In this document: positions 7,733 to 9,197 of the stretch, one piece after another
Layout: every line of letters begins with the position of its first letter
Position numbering within the stretch: position 1 is the first letter of the stretch
DNA from: JBBRWO01 sp964388455
Lineage (GTDB): Bacteria > Actinomycetota > Coriobacteriia > Anaerosomatales > JAAXUF01
Length of the DNA: 9,197 nucleotides
Direction of reading: 5' to 3'
Assembly: GCA_964388455.1 (NCBI GenBank)
Contig: CAYMAN010000059.1
Location: forward strand, 1-9,197
The notes under the pieces: generated by a model
What the model saw: the letters and a program-made list of their open reading frames with translations, nothing else
Told to the model about the DNA's origin: nothing
Database searches by the model: none
Position numbers and translations under genes: made by a program

Positions 7733-9197
7733 TCAAATCTCGTGCCGTCGGGCCCACGCCACAACAGCCTGGCCAAAGGAGATGGCCCCGTCGTTTACCG
7801 GCAACCTCACGTGGGTGAGAGGATCGAGCCCAGCGCGGCGAAGCGTAGACACCGCTTCGCCCAGTACGAGACGGTTCATGAACACGCCTCCGGCCAGTGC
7901 GACATAGTGCGTGCCGGCGCGCCGTGTCGCGAGAGTGCCAACGCGGACTATACACCCGACAACAGCACGGTGGAAGCGCATCGAAATCGTCCCATTGGGC
8001 ACTTCACCTGCAACATCTTCAAGAATTGCCGTGAGCACGGGAGTCGGGTCAACCACAAGCGGCAGCTGCGCGTCGGTAGGCGGCACATCCCCTAGAGCTG
8101 AACCGTCGGCGCCGAGCAGTCCGAACGCGTAAGAGCCCTCCGCCAAGAGGTCCGCAGCCGCCTCCAGCAGGATGGCGGCCTCGCCCTCATAGCGCGCGTC
8201 ATCCGCCACGCCGATGAGCGCCGCGACGCTGTCGAAGAGGCGACCCATCGAGCTGGTGAGCGGTGAGTTCACCCCGCGCTCGATCATGCGCAGCAGCGTG
8301 GTCTCCTCATTGGCGGCGAGTCTTGATCGCAGCGGCGCTGCACCCGGATGCTCGAGCAGCCCGAGCGCCGAGAGCGTGCCCAGCGCCATGCGCGCCGGGC
8401 GCTTGATCGCGGCGCCACCGCCAGGCATGGGGACATAGCGCAGGTGCGCGAAACGCTCGTAGCCGGTCCAGTCGGCGATCAGGAACTCGCCGCCCCAGAT
8501 GCGGCCGTCATCGCCGTAGCCCGTGCCGTCGAAGGAGATGCCGACGACCTTCTCGGCGATGCCGTGCTCTGCGGTCACGGAGACGATGTGCGCGTGGTGG
8601 TGCTGGACGCCCACCTTGGGTTGCGGCTGCTCGAGCGCCCACTTGGTGGAGAGGTACTCCGGGTGCAGGTCGTGCGCGATGACCTCGGGCGAGATTCGGA
8701 AGAGGCGCTGGTAGAGCGCGACCGTGTCCTCGAAGCTGCCAAGCGTCTCGGCGTTCTCGAGGTCGCCGATGTGCTGGCTGACGAACGCGTAGCGGCCAGT
8801 GAGCAGTGTGAACGTGTTCTTCTGCTCGGGCCCGGCGGCGAGGATGTCGGTGTCGGTCTCGAAAGGCAGCGTCAGCGGGAACGGCGCGTAGCCGCGACTG
8901 CGACGCACCTGCTCGACGATGTCGCCCACCACGCGGACAACGGAGTCGTCGTAGCGGGAGAGGATCGCGCGGTCGTGCAGAAGGAAGGCGTCGGCGATGG
9001 GGGCGAGGCGATCAAGCGCTTCGGCGTTGTCGGTGGCGATGGGCTCGTCCGAGAGGTTGCCGGAGGTCATGACCAGCGGACGACCGCCGACGGCTGCGAG
9101 GAGGAGATGGTGCAGCGGGGTATAGGGGAGCATGACGCCTATCTCGGTGAGGCCGTCCGCTACTCCTGGGGCGAGGGCTGGCGCGTGGACGGAGGGC
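7733..9197 (-). CDS. hypF: HypF, carbamoyltransferase of [NiFe]-hydrogenase maturation (N-terminal part outside window)
   Basis: About 487 C-terminal residues are visible; the frame stays open to the window edge, and the ATG at 9133 is internal, because the preceding codons read ...GLTEIGV and continue into the conserved MLPYTPLHHLLL. HypF makes carbamoyl-adenylate from carbamoyl phosphate and ATP and passes the carbamoyl group to the HypE cysteine. Visible are the second part of the YrdC-like domain (PLVMTSGNLSDEPI, DSVVR, RRSRGYAPFP) and the full Kae1-like domain: SQHIGDLEN, HDLHPEYLSTKWA, the metal-binding VQHHHAH (codons near 8588-8610), SFDGTGYGDDGRIWGGE, VALAGGVFMNRL and a final NDGAISFGQA. 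HypF is usually about 750 residues, so the acylphosphatase and zinc-finger domains lie before the window. It is the first visible gene of the hyp cluster; nothing looks broken. Confidence 0.97.
   Translation of the reverse strand, partial: PSVHAPALAPGVADGLTEIGVMLPYTPLHHLLLAAVGGRPLVMTSGNLSDEPIATDNAEALDRLAPIADAFLLHDRAILSRYDDSVVRVVGDIVEQVRRSRGYAPFPLTLPFETDTDILAAGPEQKNTFTLLTGRYAFVSQHIGDLENAETLGSFEDTVALYQRLFRISPEVIAHDLHPEYLSTKWALEQPQPKVGVQHHHAHIVSVTAEHGIAEKVVGISFDGTGYGDDGRIWGGEFLIADWTGYERFAHLRYVPMPGGGAAIKRPARMALGTLSALGLLEHPGAAPLRSRLAANEETTLLRMIERGVNSPLTSSMGRLFDSVAALIGVADDARYEGEAAILLEAAADLLAEGSYAFGLLGADGSALGDVPPTDAQLPLVVDPTPVLTAILEDVAGEVPNGTISMRFHRAVVGCIVRVGTLATRRAGTHYVALAGGVFMNRLVLGEAVSTLRRAGLDPLTHVRLPVNDGAISFGQAVVAWARRHEI

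Noticed and set aside
7687..7776. A 30-residue N-terminal extension of HypC from an upstream in-frame ATG
   Set aside because: HypC function requires Cys at position 2 of MCLAIP; the extension would overlap the end of hypF and has no family counterpart.

Overview
This is a high-GC, densely coding chromosomal segment with ten genes (two cut by the window edges) and no intergenic gap longer than about 65 bases. A strong G/C bias at third codon positions produces many long antisense shadow ORFs. High GC, an LCP-family cell-wall enzyme, a LytTR-type regulator end, a phosphoglucose isomerase of the type found in Tal-Pgi fusions, and NiFe-hydrogenase maturation genes together suggest an anaerobic or facultative, hydrogen-metabolising Gram-positive, most likely an actinomycete-type (Actinomycetota) lineage such as Coriobacteriia or relatives. 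That placement is inference; no rRNA or marker gene is present to settle it.

Left arm (1-1610, plus strand): the end of a probable LytTR DNA-binding response regulator, a YfcE/MJ0936-type metallophosphoesterase starting one base after the regulator's stop, and a membrane-anchored LytR-CpsA-Psr (LCP) protein whose ribosome-binding site overlaps the end of the phosphoesterase gene. The three look co-transcribed. The LCP protein is expected to attach anionic glycopolymers to the cell wall.

Right arm (1636-9197, minus strand, converging on the LCP gene with 25 bases between stops): read in transcription order it is hypF (5' end outside the window), hypC, hypD, hypE, a family 2 glycosyltransferase, an EamA/DMT-type transporter, and pgi. 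HypF makes the carbamoyl group, HypE dehydrates it to a thiocyanate-bound cyanide donor, and HypC-HypD assemble the Fe(CN)2CO unit of [NiFe] hydrogenase. hypA and hypB are not visible and may lie upstream beyond position 9197, as may the hydrogenase structural genes. Short gaps (3 and 5 nt between the hypC/D/E genes, 32 nt to the glycosyltransferase, a 4-nt ATGA overlap to the transporter, 63 nt to pgi) make a single long transcript plausible, although the sugar-related genes have no known functional tie to hydrogenase maturation.

No mobile element, CRISPR array, RNA gene or clear terminator was found. I see no convincing new system. The points most worth a second look are the standalone Tal-Pgi-type isomerase, the hyp-to-sugar-gene linkage, and an altered residue in the phosphoesterase.
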